In this document: positions 27,631-35,911 of the stretch, piece after piece
Numbering within the stretch: the stretch's first letter is position 1
Layout: the number at the start of each line of letters is the position of its first letter
DNA from: Chryseobacterium sp. Leaf180
GTDB lineage: Bacteria > Bacteroidota > Bacteroidia > Flavobacteriales > Weeksellaceae
Length of the DNA stretch: 64,000 nt
NCBI RefSeq assembly: GCF_001424585.1
Contig: NZ_LMPJ01000001.1
Location: forward strand, 216,442-280,441
Direction of reading: 5' to 3'
Notes under the pieces: model-generated
Databases searched by the model: none
What the model was told of the DNA's origin: nothing
Seen by the model: the letters and a program-made list of their open reading frames with translations, nothing else
Program-made: the position numbers and the translations under genes

Positions 27631-28449
27631 TTAAACCTGAAGTCCGGCTTCTCTTTTCTGTAGTTTTTTGAAAGTATAATGACACATAATGATACTCACT
27701 TCATACAAAATCAAAAGTGGAAGTGCCGCCATAATCATACTTAAAACATCTGCAGGCGTAATGATTGCCGCAACGACCATAATCAAAACAACTGCGTGAC
27801 GTCTGTATTTTTTCATGAATTTTGGATTCAGAATACCGACAATCGTGAGGAAATAAATAAGAATCGGAAAGAGAAAAACTACTCCCATACCGATGACAAC
27901 CTGGAGGAAAAGTGCTGTATAATCACTCAAATCGTAGAGCGGAATAATAATATCTGAAATTTTAAAGATGACTCCAAAGTTGACGGCAAAAGGTAAGATC
28001 AGGAAATAGCCGCACATTACGCCCATTACAAATAATATCCAAACCGAATTAATAATAAAAATCGAATTTTTTCTTTCATTTGGATGTAATGCCGGTCCGA
28101 TGAATCTCCAAAGTTCCCAGACGATGAAAGGAAATGCAATCACCAAACCACCAAAAATTGAAACCGCAATCATCACGTTAAACTGCTGATACAGACGCTG
28201 CACACGCACCGGAAATTCTTTTGGAAGCTCGATACTGTCTGAGCCTAAAAGCATTCTCGAAAAATGGTTGACAATTTTAAAAGTCGGAAAATCATTACGT
28301 GTCGGACCAAAAAAAACATGATCCATAATCCAGTTAATGTTATATCCCACCGCAAAAGATGCGATTACAATAGCGATTATCGATCGGATCAGATGTCCTC
28401 TCAGTTCGCCAATATGCCCAAAAAAGGACATGTCTTTACCTTCACTCAC
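27631..28449 (-). CDS. tatC: Twin-arginine translocase subunit TatC
   Basis: The 272-residue protein has six membrane spans and starts with the TatC signature FFGHIGELRGHLIRS, which forms the signal-peptide receptor surface. The conserved FPFIVWELWRFIGPALHPNER segment follows and includes the Glu used for twin-arginine recognition. TatC exports folded proteins with RR signals. No tatA/B gene lies next to it, so the partner is elsewhere. The upstream neighbour is a kdsD-like gene on the same strand, 92 nt away. Confidence 0.96.
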   Translation of the reverse strand: MSEGKDMSFFGHIGELRGHLIRSIIAIVIASFAVGYNINWIMDHVFFGPTRNDFPTFKIVNHFSRMLLGSDSIELPKEFPVRVQRLYQQFNVMIAVSIFGGLVIAFPFIVWELWRFIGPALHPNERKNSIFIINSVWILFVMGVMCGYFLILPFAVNFGVIFKISDIIIPLYDLSDYTALFLQVVIGMGVVFLFPILIYFLTIVGILNPKFMKKYRRHAVVLIMVVAAIITPADVLSMIMAALPLLILYEVSIIMCHYTFKKLQKREAGLQV

Positions 28450-28541
28450 CGGTTTTTATTTAATGTTTTCAAATGTATGAAAAAAGCACGGATTTCGGCA
28501 TTCCGTAACCGCTTATTATGATGTTCTTTAGATATAAATAT

Positions 28542-29510
28542 TTAGTTGATTCCTTCATCAAGCAACTTATGAAGATCGATAATGCCGAAATATTCTGCAT
28601 TTTCAGTCACAATCAGTTGACCGATATTATAATATTTCAGAATTTTCATGGCTTCTTTTGCCAGCGCAGTTTTCTCGATTGTTTTTGGATTTAATGACAT
28701 GATATCGCGCGCACAAATTTCGCTGAAATCTGTCGTATTTAAAAGCATTCTCCGAAGATCACCGTCGGTAATCACACCGATAATTTCAGTACCTTCTGTT
28801 ACGATTGTTATTCCGTGGCTTGAGCTGCTTATCGAAATGATTACTTCTTTTACCGAAGCTTCAGGCGAAACATGTGGTTTTTTGGATGATAAGAACTGTT
28901 CAACTTTCGCGGTTAAATTTTTACCTAGACTTCCACCCGGATGAAAACGCACAAAATCGCGGTCTTTAAAATCTTTCAGACTCATTAAACAGACTGCCAA
29001 GGCATCACCAAGCGCCATCTGTACAGTCGTCGAGCTGGTCGGTGCGAGATTATTCGGGCAGGCTTCCACCTCAATTTCTGCATTTAAAATCACATCTGCA
29101 GCTTCGGCAAGTTTGCTGGTAAAATTTCCTGTCATCGCGATGAGAGCAGAACTGTATTCTTTCAGATAGGGAACAATGTTTACAATTTCCGGTGAACTTC
29201 CCGAGTTTGAAATGCAAAGTACAATATCTTTTTTCTGAATCACACCAAGATCACCATGAATCGCTTCTGACGCATGAAGAAACTGCGAAGGCGTACCGGT
29301 AGAATTGAGAGTGGCAACAATCTTATTTGCTACGTGCGCAGATTTTCCAATTCCTACGACAATGAGTTTTCCTTCACCATTGTGAATGATCTGCACCGCC
29401 TTTTCGAAATCGATGCCGATCCTGTCCTGCAATCTTTTTAGTTCTGAAATTTCTATTGATAATGTTTGTTTTGCGACAGAGATAATGTTTTCACCGCTCA
29501 TATAATTCAC
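28542..29510 (-). CDS. kdsD: Arabinose-5-phosphate isomerase, KpsF/GutQ/KdsD family
   Basis: The 322-residue protein has an SIS domain (residues about 35-180; GIGKSAHVANKIVATLNSTG and SNSGSSPE) and two C-terminal CBS domains (about 205-322; MSLNPKTI and GVITDGDLRR). This is the full KdsD layout. The enzyme converts ribulose-5-phosphate to arabinose-5-phosphate, the first step to the Kdo sugar of lipopolysaccharide. A second ATG three codons in is an equally good start. It is divergent from recQ. Confidence 0.92.
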   Translation of the reverse strand: MNYMSGENIISVAKQTLSIEISELKRLQDRIGIDFEKAVQIIHNGEGKLIVVGIGKSAHVANKIVATLNSTGTPSQFLHASEAIHGDLGVIQKKDIVLCISNSGSSPEIVNIVPYLKEYSSALIAMTGNFTSKLAEAADVILNAEIEVEACPNNLAPTSSTTVQMALGDALAVCLMSLKDFKDRDFVRFHPGGSLGKNLTAKVEQFLSSKKPHVSPEASVKEVIISISSSSHGITIVTEGTEIIGVITDGDLRRMLLNTTDFSEICARDIMSLNPKTIEKTALAKEAMKILKYYNIGQLIVTENAEYFGIIDLHKLLDEGIN

Positions 29511-29618
29511 TCTTTTTTAGCTTAAGATATTGTTTTGAAGATAATTTTACGGCATCTTTGATTAGGAAAGTTTTGTGAATTAAAAATCGTCAGACTTTCT
29601 TTTTAAACAAAAATGTTA

Positions 29619-29626
29619 TAACTTTG
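29619..29626 (+). promoter_or_regulatory. -7 element of the recQ promoter
   Basis: TAACTTTG matches TAnnTTTG exactly, 32 nt before the ATG. The -33 region is only T-rich. Confidence 0.6.
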
Positions 29627-29658
29627 GTATAGATGCAAATTTAGCAATACAAAATTAG

Positions 29659-31863
29659 ATGGGTGCAAAAAAAGCCAATTTATCGGGTGAATTAAAAAAA
29701 CACTTCGGTTTTTCGACCTTCAAAGGTCAACAGGAGCAGATCATCGAAAATCTGCAGGAAGGCAAAGATATCTTTGTACTGATGCCAACAGGCGGTGGCA
29801 AATCGCTTTGCTATCAGCTTCCGGCACTGATCTCAGAAGGTACCGCTATTGTGGTTTCTCCTCTGATAGCCTTGATGAAAAATCAGGTAGATGCCGTAAA
29901 CGGGCTTTCGTCTGAGAGCGGCGTCGCGCATGTTTTAAATTCTTCTCTTAACAAAACTCAGACCAAACAGGTCTTTGACGATATACGCAGCGGAAAAACG
30001 AAGCTTCTGTATGTAGCTCCCGAATCTCTTATTAAAGAAGATTATCTTGATTTTTTTAAAGAAGTTAAAATTTCATTTTTTGCAATAGACGAGGCGCACT
30101 GTATTTCAGAATGGGGACACGATTTCCGGCCAGAATACCGAAATCTTAAATTTATCATCGACAGAATCGCGGATGTTCCTGTAATTGCGCTTACCGCAAC
30201 GGCCACACCGAAGGTTCAGGATGATATTCAGAAGACGCTGGGCATGACGAATGCGATTGTTTTTAAAGAGAGTTTTAATCGGCCGAATTTATATTATGAG
30301 GTTCGCCCTAAAGTAAATGTTGATAAAGAAATTGTAAAATTTATCAATAAACATAAAGGTAAATCTGGAATTGTATACTGTCTCAGCCGTAGAAAAGTGG
30401 AGGAGTTTGCACAGTTGCTCCAGGTAAACGGAATTAATGCTTTGCCGTATCACGCAGGTTTAGACCAAAAAGTGCGCGTGATGAATCAGGATAAATTTCT
30501 GATGGAAGATGCCGATGTGATTGTTGCTACAATCGCTTTTGGGATGGGAATCGATAAACCTGATGTACGTTTTGTGATTCACTACGATTTTCCGAAATCA
30601 CTTGAAAGTTATTATCAGGAAACCGGTCGCGCAGGGCGGGATGGTGGCGAAGGACATTGTCTGGCATTTTACGATCCAAAAGATATTGAAAAACTCGAAA
30701 AATTTCTGGCGCAGAAACCTGTTTCTGAGCGTGAAATTGGTTTGCAGTTGCTGAATGAAGTGGTCGGTTACGCAGAAACAACGATGAGCCGACGACAGTA
30801 CATTCTTTATTATTTTGGGGAAGTTTTTGATCCTGTAAAAGGTGATGGCGCATCTATGTGCGACAATTCTACCAATCCTCCGACACTGAAAGAAGCTACT
30901 GACGATTTAATGAAAGCTTTGAAACTTATCGATGAAAATAACGAAAAATTTAAATCGAAAGATTTGATTTCCGTAATCGTCGGAAAAGAAAATGCGGTAA
31001 CTAAATCATACAAACTTGATCAGAGTTCGCATTTTGGTTTGGGTAAAAATGAATCTGAAAACTATTGGAAAACCGTTTTGAGACAGGCTACTGTGCAGAA
31101 TTTTCTCTTAAAAGATATTGAAACATACGGCGTTTTAAAAATTTCTGAAAAAGGAAAAGCTGCTCTAAAAGGAGATTTGAAAGAACCGTTTCTCATCGCT
31201 GAAGACCGCCAGTTTGATCTTTCGCAGACCAAAGCAGAAAGCGATCAGGTGCAAATGCAGAGCAGCGGAGGATTAGATCAAAATCTATACGCTTTGCTGA
31301 AAGAACTTCGGAAAAAAGTGGCTAAAAAACATCGAATTCCACCATATACGGTTTTTATGGATCCGAGTCTTGAAGATATGACAGTACAGTATCCGGTAAG
31401 TGTCGATGAAATTGCTAAGATATATGGTGTTGGTGAAGGAAAAGCCAAGAAATACGGAAAAGAATTTGCAGATTTTATCGCAAAATATGTAGAGGAAAAT
31501 AACATCGAGCGTACTCAGGATATGGTTTTGAAGCAGGTTGCCAATAAATCGAGTCATAAAGTTTTTATCATTCAGAGCACTGATAAAAAAATTGATCTTG
31601 AAGACATAGCACGCGCAAAAAATCTTTCCATGACGGATCTGTTGAAAGAAATGGAACGTATTGTTTATCAGGGAACTAAACTTAATATTAATTATTACAT
31701 CGAAGATAATTTTGATGAAGATACGGTAGACGAGTTTATGGAATTTATGAACGAATCTGAGAGCGACAGTATGAAAGTTTTACTCGATGAATTTGGCGAT
31801 GAACTTTCTGATGAGGAAGTGAGGATGCTGCGGATAAAATTTATCAGCGATGTGGCAAATTAA
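29659..31863 (+). CDS. recQ: ATP-dependent DNA helicase RecQ
   Basis: The 734-residue SF2 helicase has Walker A PTGGGKS (43-49), the DEAH box (144-147) followed by CISEWGHDFRPEY, motif III ALTATATP, and motif VI QETGRAGRDG. The RecQ C-terminal region, an HRDC-like segment and a long acidic tail complete it, giving more than 100 residues over E. coli RecQ. The zinc-binding subdomain is degenerate: only Cys401 (GASMCDNS) remains of the four expected cysteines. RecQ unwinds forked and recombining DNA. Two terminator hairpins follow. Confidence 0.95.
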   Translation: MGAKKANLSGELKKHFGFSTFKGQQEQIIENLQEGKDIFVLMPTGGGKSLCYQLPALISEGTAIVVSPLIALMKNQVDAVNGLSSESGVAHVLNSSLNKTQTKQVFDDIRSGKTKLLYVAPESLIKEDYLDFFKEVKISFFAIDEAHCISEWGHDFRPEYRNLKFIIDRIADVPVIALTATATPKVQDDIQKTLGMTNAIVFKESFNRPNLYYEVRPKVNVDKEIVKFINKHKGKSGIVYCLSRRKVEEFAQLLQVNGINALPYHAGLDQKVRVMNQDKFLMEDADVIVATIAFGMGIDKPDVRFVIHYDFPKSLESYYQETGRAGRDGGEGHCLAFYDPKDIEKLEKFLAQKPVSEREIGLQLLNEVVGYAETTMSRRQYILYYFGEVFDPVKGDGASMCDNSTNPPTLKEATDDLMKALKLIDENNEKFKSKDLISVIVGKENAVTKSYKLDQSSHFGLGKNESENYWKTVLRQATVQNFLLKDIETYGVLKISEKGKAALKGDLKEPFLIAEDRQFDLSQTKAESDQVQMQSSGGLDQNLYALLKELRKKVAKKHRIPPYTVFMDPSLEDMTVQYPVSVDEIAKIYGVGEGKAKKYGKEFADFIAKYVEENNIERTQDMVLKQVANKSSHKVFIIQSTDKKIDLEDIARAKNLSMTDLLKEMERIVYQGTKLNINYYIEDNFDEDTVDEFMEFMNESESDSMKVLLDEFGDELSDEEVRMLRIKFISDVAN

Positions 31864-31927
31864 AGGTTTCAACCTTTTTTTAATCTAAAATACAAAGTGC
31901 TAAAAGTAATATTTTAGCATTTTTTTT
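31863..31927 (+). terminator. Two stacked terminators after recQ
   Basis: A short hairpin AAGGTT/AACCTT with T7 (31863-31882) is followed by TGCTAAAA/TTTTAGCA (31898-31919) with T8. Confidence 0.75.
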
Positions 31928-31932
31928 AAAAT

Positions 31933-33021
31933 ATGAAAAAGAAAATTTCGATCCTATTTATCCTTCCGGATCTGGAAACTGGCGGAGCAGAAAGAATAGT
32001 GACGACTATTGCGAATCATCTTTCGCGAGCGATTTTCGAGCCGAAAATTCTTTTGCTCAGGAAACAGGGCGGATATCTGGAATATCTGAAAAAAGATGTC
32101 GAAATTATCGATATCAATACCAAAAGAATCAGAAATTCGTTGCAGCCGATTTTAAAAGTTATCTACCAAAGAAAACCGGATATCGTATTTTCAGGGTTTG
32201 GAGAAGTAAATGCATATCTCTCTTTATTCATCAAAGTTTTTCCGAATATTAAATTTATCGCGAGAGAAACAAACGTGGTTTCTGAGCACGTGAAGCGCAA
32301 AGAAATCCGGTTTTTCTATAAATTTTACAATAATTATGATCAGATTATCGCGCAGAGCGACGACATGAAAAATGATCTAACGGATAAATTCAACATCAAA
32401 AAAGAGAAAATTTTTAAGATCAACAATCCGGTAGATTTTCAGTTTATTAATGCAAAACTTAAGAATATTTCTAAACCCGAATCTTTTCCTTCACACTATA
32501 AAAATGTCGTAGCGATCGGAAATCTCTCGTCCCGTAAAGGTTTTGACCAGCTTTTAAAAGTTTTCAGTCATTTAAAAGATAAAAATATTCTGCTTCATAT
32601 TTTGGGTGACGGAAAAGATGCTGAAATGCTGAAACAGATGAAATCGATGCTTGATCTGGACAATGTGATTTTTCATGGCCGACAGGAAAATCCGTACCGG
32701 TTTTTGAAGTTTGCAGATCTTTTTGTGTTGTCTTCGCGCTACGAAGGTTTCCCTAATGTTTTGCTGGAAGCCGGTGCCTGCGGAACATTTTCGCTGGCAA
32801 ATGACTGCCCGGGCGGCATCAGAGAAATTATTCAGATCGGAATTAACGGTGAGATTTCCAATATTGAAGATTCTGAAGGTTTTTCGAAAATGATTGTTCA
32901 TCTATTACAGCATAAATTTGATGAGGAAAACATTCAAAACAGTATAAAAGACCGTTTTTCAAAAGAAATTATTTTAGATAAATACGAAAGAGTTTTGCTG
33001 GATCTCGCAAATAAAAAATAG
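31933..33021 (+). CDS. Glycosyltransferase family 4 (GT-B fold)
   Basis: The 362-residue protein starts with the GT4 donor-side motif LPDLETGGAERIV. Its C-terminal nucleotide-sugar-binding half contains GNLSSRKGFDQLL and the EX7E motif in YEGFPNVLLEAGACG. It should transfer a sugar from a nucleotide donor to an envelope polysaccharide or lipid. Neither donor nor acceptor can be inferred. The next gene starts 11 nt downstream, so the two may be cotranscribed. Confidence 0.92.
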   Translation: MKKKISILFILPDLETGGAERIVTTIANHLSRAIFEPKILLLRKQGGYLEYLKKDVEIIDINTKRIRNSLQPILKVIYQRKPDIVFSGFGEVNAYLSLFIKVFPNIKFIARETNVVSEHVKRKEIRFFYKFYNNYDQIIAQSDDMKNDLTDKFNIKKEKIFKINNPVDFQFINAKLKNISKPESFPSHYKNVVAIGNLSSRKGFDQLLKVFSHLKDKNILLHILGDGKDAEMLKQMKSMLDLDNVIFHGRQENPYRFLKFADLFVLSSRYEGFPNVLLEAGACGTFSLANDCPGGIREIIQIGINGEISNIEDSEGFSKMIVHLLQHKFDEENIQNSIKDRFSKEIILDKYERVLLDLANKK

Positions 33022-33032
33022 AGAAAAAATTT

Positions 33033-33386
33033 ATGAAAAAACTCCCGAAACTTGGCTGCGCCTGTGAACAGCACGATTTGTTTCCATCTGAATACCGAAC
33101 TTCAGTTGTTGGAAAAGATACCACCGACGGAAGAAATGCCGAAGTATCGATTATTCAATGCAAACTCTGCCAGCGGATTTGGTTAAAATATGAATTTCTG
33201 TCTGAAAATAATTTTGAACAGAACCGGTGGTTTAAAGGAATTATTGCCAAAAAAGAAGTCGCCGATTTGAAGCCGGAAGATGCAGTTGAATATTTAGAAA
33301 GCCTTACATGGTACATTTGCGGGGGAAATTATTTCGATAATGAAGCAGTTTTCTCTGAAGGAAAACTTGACTTTTTAGAAAATTAA
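33033..33386 (+). CDS. Hypothetical protein with possible zinc-binding cysteines
   Basis: The 117-residue protein has CAC near the N-terminus (GCACEQHD) and CKLC around residue 43, an arrangement that could bind a metal. The rest is mixed and soluble, with no signal peptide. I do not recognise a family. It follows the glycosyltransferase gene closely, which is the only contextual hint. Confidence 0.75.
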   Translation: MKKLPKLGCACEQHDLFPSEYRTSVVGKDTTDGRNAEVSIIQCKLCQRIWLKYEFLSENNFEQNRWFKGIIAKKEVADLKPEDAVEYLESLTWYICGGNYFDNEAVFSEGKLDFLEN

Positions 33387-33469
33387 ACTCTAAAAAATTA
33401 AAACATTTTGGAATGTGAACTTGTTATGAAACTTGATAAAACTCACTTTCATGAGTGGCAATTAATCAG

Positions 33470-33477
33470 TAAATTTG
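33470..33477 (+). promoter_or_regulatory. -7 element of the lpdA promoter
   Basis: TAAATTTG is a perfect match, 35 nt before the ATG; the -33 region has only TTTC at 33447-33450. Confidence 0.6.
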
Positions 33478-33512
33478 TAAGCATTAGTATTCAATAAAAA
33501 ATTACAAATATA

Positions 33513-34916
33513 ATGAATCAATTCGATGTTACCGTTATCGGTTCCGGCCCTGGTGGCTATGTAGCGGCAATCCGTGCGGCACAGTTGGGTTTTAAAACAG
33601 CTATTATTGAAAAATATTCTACTTTGGGCGGAACTTGTCTGAATGTAGGTTGTATTCCGTCAAAGGCACTTTTAGATAGTTCTGAACATTTTGAAAACGC
33701 CAAACATAACTTCGCATCTCACGGAATTATCATTAACGAGCCGCAGGCAGATCTTGGCCGTATGATCGAGCGTAAAAACGAGGTGATCAAACAAAATACA
33801 GACGGCATCAGCTATCTGATGAACAAAAATAAAATCACGGTTTTTGAAGGATTGGGAAGTTTCGAATCTGCAACTCAGGTGAATATTGCTAAAAATGACG
33901 GTACTTCTGAAACGATCGAATCAAAATATATCATCATCTCAACCGGTTCAAAGCCAGCTTCTCTGCCTTTTATTAATTTAGATAAAGAAAGAATTATTAC
34001 TTCCACAGAAGCCTTGAATTTAAAGGAAATTCCGAAACACATGGTCGTAATTGGCGGTGGAGTAATTGGTTTGGAGCTTGGTTCTGTTTATCTAAGATTG
34101 GGCGCTCAGGTAACTGTCGTTGAGTTTATGGATAAAATTATTCCTGGGATGGATGGTGCTTTAAGCAAAGAACTGCTGAAAGTTTTGAAAAAGCAGGGAA
34201 TGAAATTCATGCTTTCAACTGCTGTTTCGGCAGTAGAAAGAAACGGCGATTCAGTAAAAATTACAGCGAAAGACAAAAAAGGCGAAGAAGTAACTGTTGA
34301 AGGCGATTATTGTCTAGTTTCAGTTGGCAGAAAACCATTCACTGACGGTCTCGGACTTGAAAAAGCAGGTGTTGAACTTGATGAAAGAGGAAGAGTGAAA
34401 ACCAACGATCATTTGCAGACTAATGTTTCGAATATTTATGCAATTGGTGATGTTGTAAAAGGCGCAATGCTCGCTCACAAAGCGGAAGAAGAAGGCGTTT
34501 TTGTGGCTGAAGTTTTGGCCGGACAAAAACCTCACGTGAATTATAATCTTATTCCTGGTGTTGTCTACACTTGGCCTGAAGTAGCCGGAGTTGGCAAAAC
34601 TGAGGAGCAGCTGAAGGAAGAAGGCGCAACGTATAAAATAGGTTCTTTTCCAATGAGAGCGTTGGGTAGGAGCCGTGCCAGCGGTGATATCGATGGTTTG
34701 GTGAAAATTTTAGCCGACGAAAAAACAGATGAAGTTTTAGGCGTTCACATTATTGGAGCGAGAGCGGCAGATCTTATTGCAGAAGGCGTGATTGCTATGG
34801 AATTCCGGGCGAGTGCTGAAGATATTGCGAGAAGTTCGCACGCACATCCTACGTATGCTGAAGCTATAAAAGAAGCAGCTTTGGACGCAACCGGAAAGAG
34901 ACCAATTCATATGTAA
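33513..34916 (+). CDS. lpdA: Dihydrolipoyl dehydrogenase (E3)
   Basis: The 467-residue FAD-dependent disulfide oxidoreductase has an N-terminal GSGPGG Rossmann motif, the redox disulfide GGTCLNVGCIPSK (Cys42, Cys47), the NAD-binding GGGVIGLELGSV, and the C-terminal HAHPTYAE with His445 and Glu450 as the active-site base pair. It reoxidises dihydrolipoamide for the 2-oxoacid dehydrogenase complexes and the glycine cleavage system. It stands alone, with its own promoter and terminator, so it probably serves several complexes. Confidence 0.97.
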   Translation: MNQFDVTVIGSGPGGYVAAIRAAQLGFKTAIIEKYSTLGGTCLNVGCIPSKALLDSSEHFENAKHNFASHGIIINEPQADLGRMIERKNEVIKQNTDGISYLMNKNKITVFEGLGSFESATQVNIAKNDGTSETIESKYIIISTGSKPASLPFINLDKERIITSTEALNLKEIPKHMVVIGGGVIGLELGSVYLRLGAQVTVVEFMDKIIPGMDGALSKELLKVLKKQGMKFMLSTAVSAVERNGDSVKITAKDKKGEEVTVEGDYCLVSVGRKPFTDGLGLEKAGVELDERGRVKTNDHLQTNVSNIYAIGDVVKGAMLAHKAEEEGVFVAEVLAGQKPHVNYNLIPGVVYTWPEVAGVGKTEEQLKEEGATYKIGSFPMRALGRSRASGDIDGLVKILADEKTDEVLGVHIIGARAADLIAEGVIAMEFRASAEDIARSSHAHPTYAEAIKEAALDATGKRPIHM

Positions 34917-34954
34917 GATTGATTTAGTATAAGATATTTCAATATTTAAATAGA

Positions 34955-34981
34955 AAGAGAGGCAGTTTGTCTCTCTTTTTT
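34955..34981 (+). terminator. Terminator of lpdA
   Basis: The stem AAGAGAG/CTCTCTT has a 9-base loop and a T-rich tail. Confidence 0.75.
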
Positions 34982-35019
34982 AATTTTAAAACATCCTAAA
35001 CGTCAAGATTTAAATTTGT

Positions 35020-35027
35020 TATCTTTG
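35020..35027 (+). promoter_or_regulatory. -7 element of the cvfB promoter
   Basis: TATCTTTG is perfect, 18 nt before the ATG. A second match, TAAATTTG, lies just upstream at 35011-35018. Confidence 0.6.
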
Positions 35028-35045
35028 CCGCTTAAAATATCATAA

Positions 35046-35870
35046 ATGCAACCCGGAAAAACGCAGACTTTAAAGATTTCAGAAAAAAATAATTCAGGAT
35101 GGATTCTTGAATCCGATAACGGCGAAAAAGCTTTTTTGCCTAAAGTTTTCGTGCGCGATGAAAAGGAAATCGGTGATGAAATGGAAGTTTTCGTATATCA
35201 GGATGATCATAAACTGAAGGCAACTACAGAAATTCCGCTGGCTGAAGTGGGAGAATTTGCGGTAATGACCTGCGTTCAAAGTCTTCCGAGCGGCGCTTTT
35301 ATGGATTGGGGAATTATTAAAGATCTCTTTATTCCATATAAACAGCAGAAGACAAAAATCATCGAAGGAAAGCGTTATCTGGTATATTTATACATTGATG
35401 ATGATTTGGAGTTAATTACAGGAACAACAAAGTTCAAGAGAAATCCGCAGTATGAAGATTTGCCTTTCCAGAAAGGAGATAAGGTGGATTTGATTATGAT
35501 GAACGAGAGCGAACTGGGGTGGAATGTGGTTATTAATAAGAAATACATTGGCCTGATTTACGCGTCGGATGTTTATAAAAAAGTATATCCGCTGTCTGAG
35601 GAAGAAGGGTACATCAAGGCGATTCGCGAGGACGGGAAAATTGATGTTTCGCTTCAGCCGGAAGGTTTCGAGAACATCGACGAATTTAGACAGAAAATTA
35701 TAACCAAGCTGGAAGAAAACTTTGGTCTGCTGCATCTTTCAGACAAATCTTCACCGGAAGAAATAAGGGAAGCTCTACAGATGAGCAAGAAAAATTTCAA
35801 GAAAGCGCTCGGCGGTCTTTATAAAGATAAAATTGTAGAGATTATGGCAGATAAGATTCGGTTGGTTTAA
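35046..35870 (+). CDS. S1-like RNA-binding protein, CvfB family
   Basis: The 274-residue protein has an S1-like module near residues 1-65, a second with MTCVQSLPSGAFMDWGIIKDLFIPYKQQ (about 75-105), a third around 145-205 (GWNVVINKKYIGLIYASDV), and a C-terminal winged helix ending EIMADKIRLV. This is the CvfB/YitL layout. The family binds RNA and affects virulence-factor and stress gene expression in Firmicutes; its target here is unknown. It is monocistronic. Confidence 0.92.
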   Translation: MQPGKTQTLKISEKNNSGWILESDNGEKAFLPKVFVRDEKEIGDEMEVFVYQDDHKLKATTEIPLAEVGEFAVMTCVQSLPSGAFMDWGIIKDLFIPYKQQKTKIIEGKRYLVYLYIDDDLELITGTTKFKRNPQYEDLPFQKGDKVDLIMMNESELGWNVVINKKYIGLIYASDVYKKVYPLSEEEGYIKAIREDGKIDVSLQPEGFENIDEFRQKIITKLEENFGLLHLSDKSSPEEIREALQMSKKNFKKALGGLYKDKIVEIMADKIRLV

Positions 35871-35881
35871 TATAAATTAAG

Positions 35882-35910
35882 AAGAGCAGAAATAATTTCT
35901 GCTCTTTTTT
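35882..35910. terminator. Terminator between cvfB and the T9SS cargo gene
   Basis: The stem AAGAGCAGAAA/TTTCTGCTCTT has a TAA loop. It lies between converging genes and ends with T-rich sequence on the plus side. Confidence 0.85.
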
Positions 35911-35911
35911 G

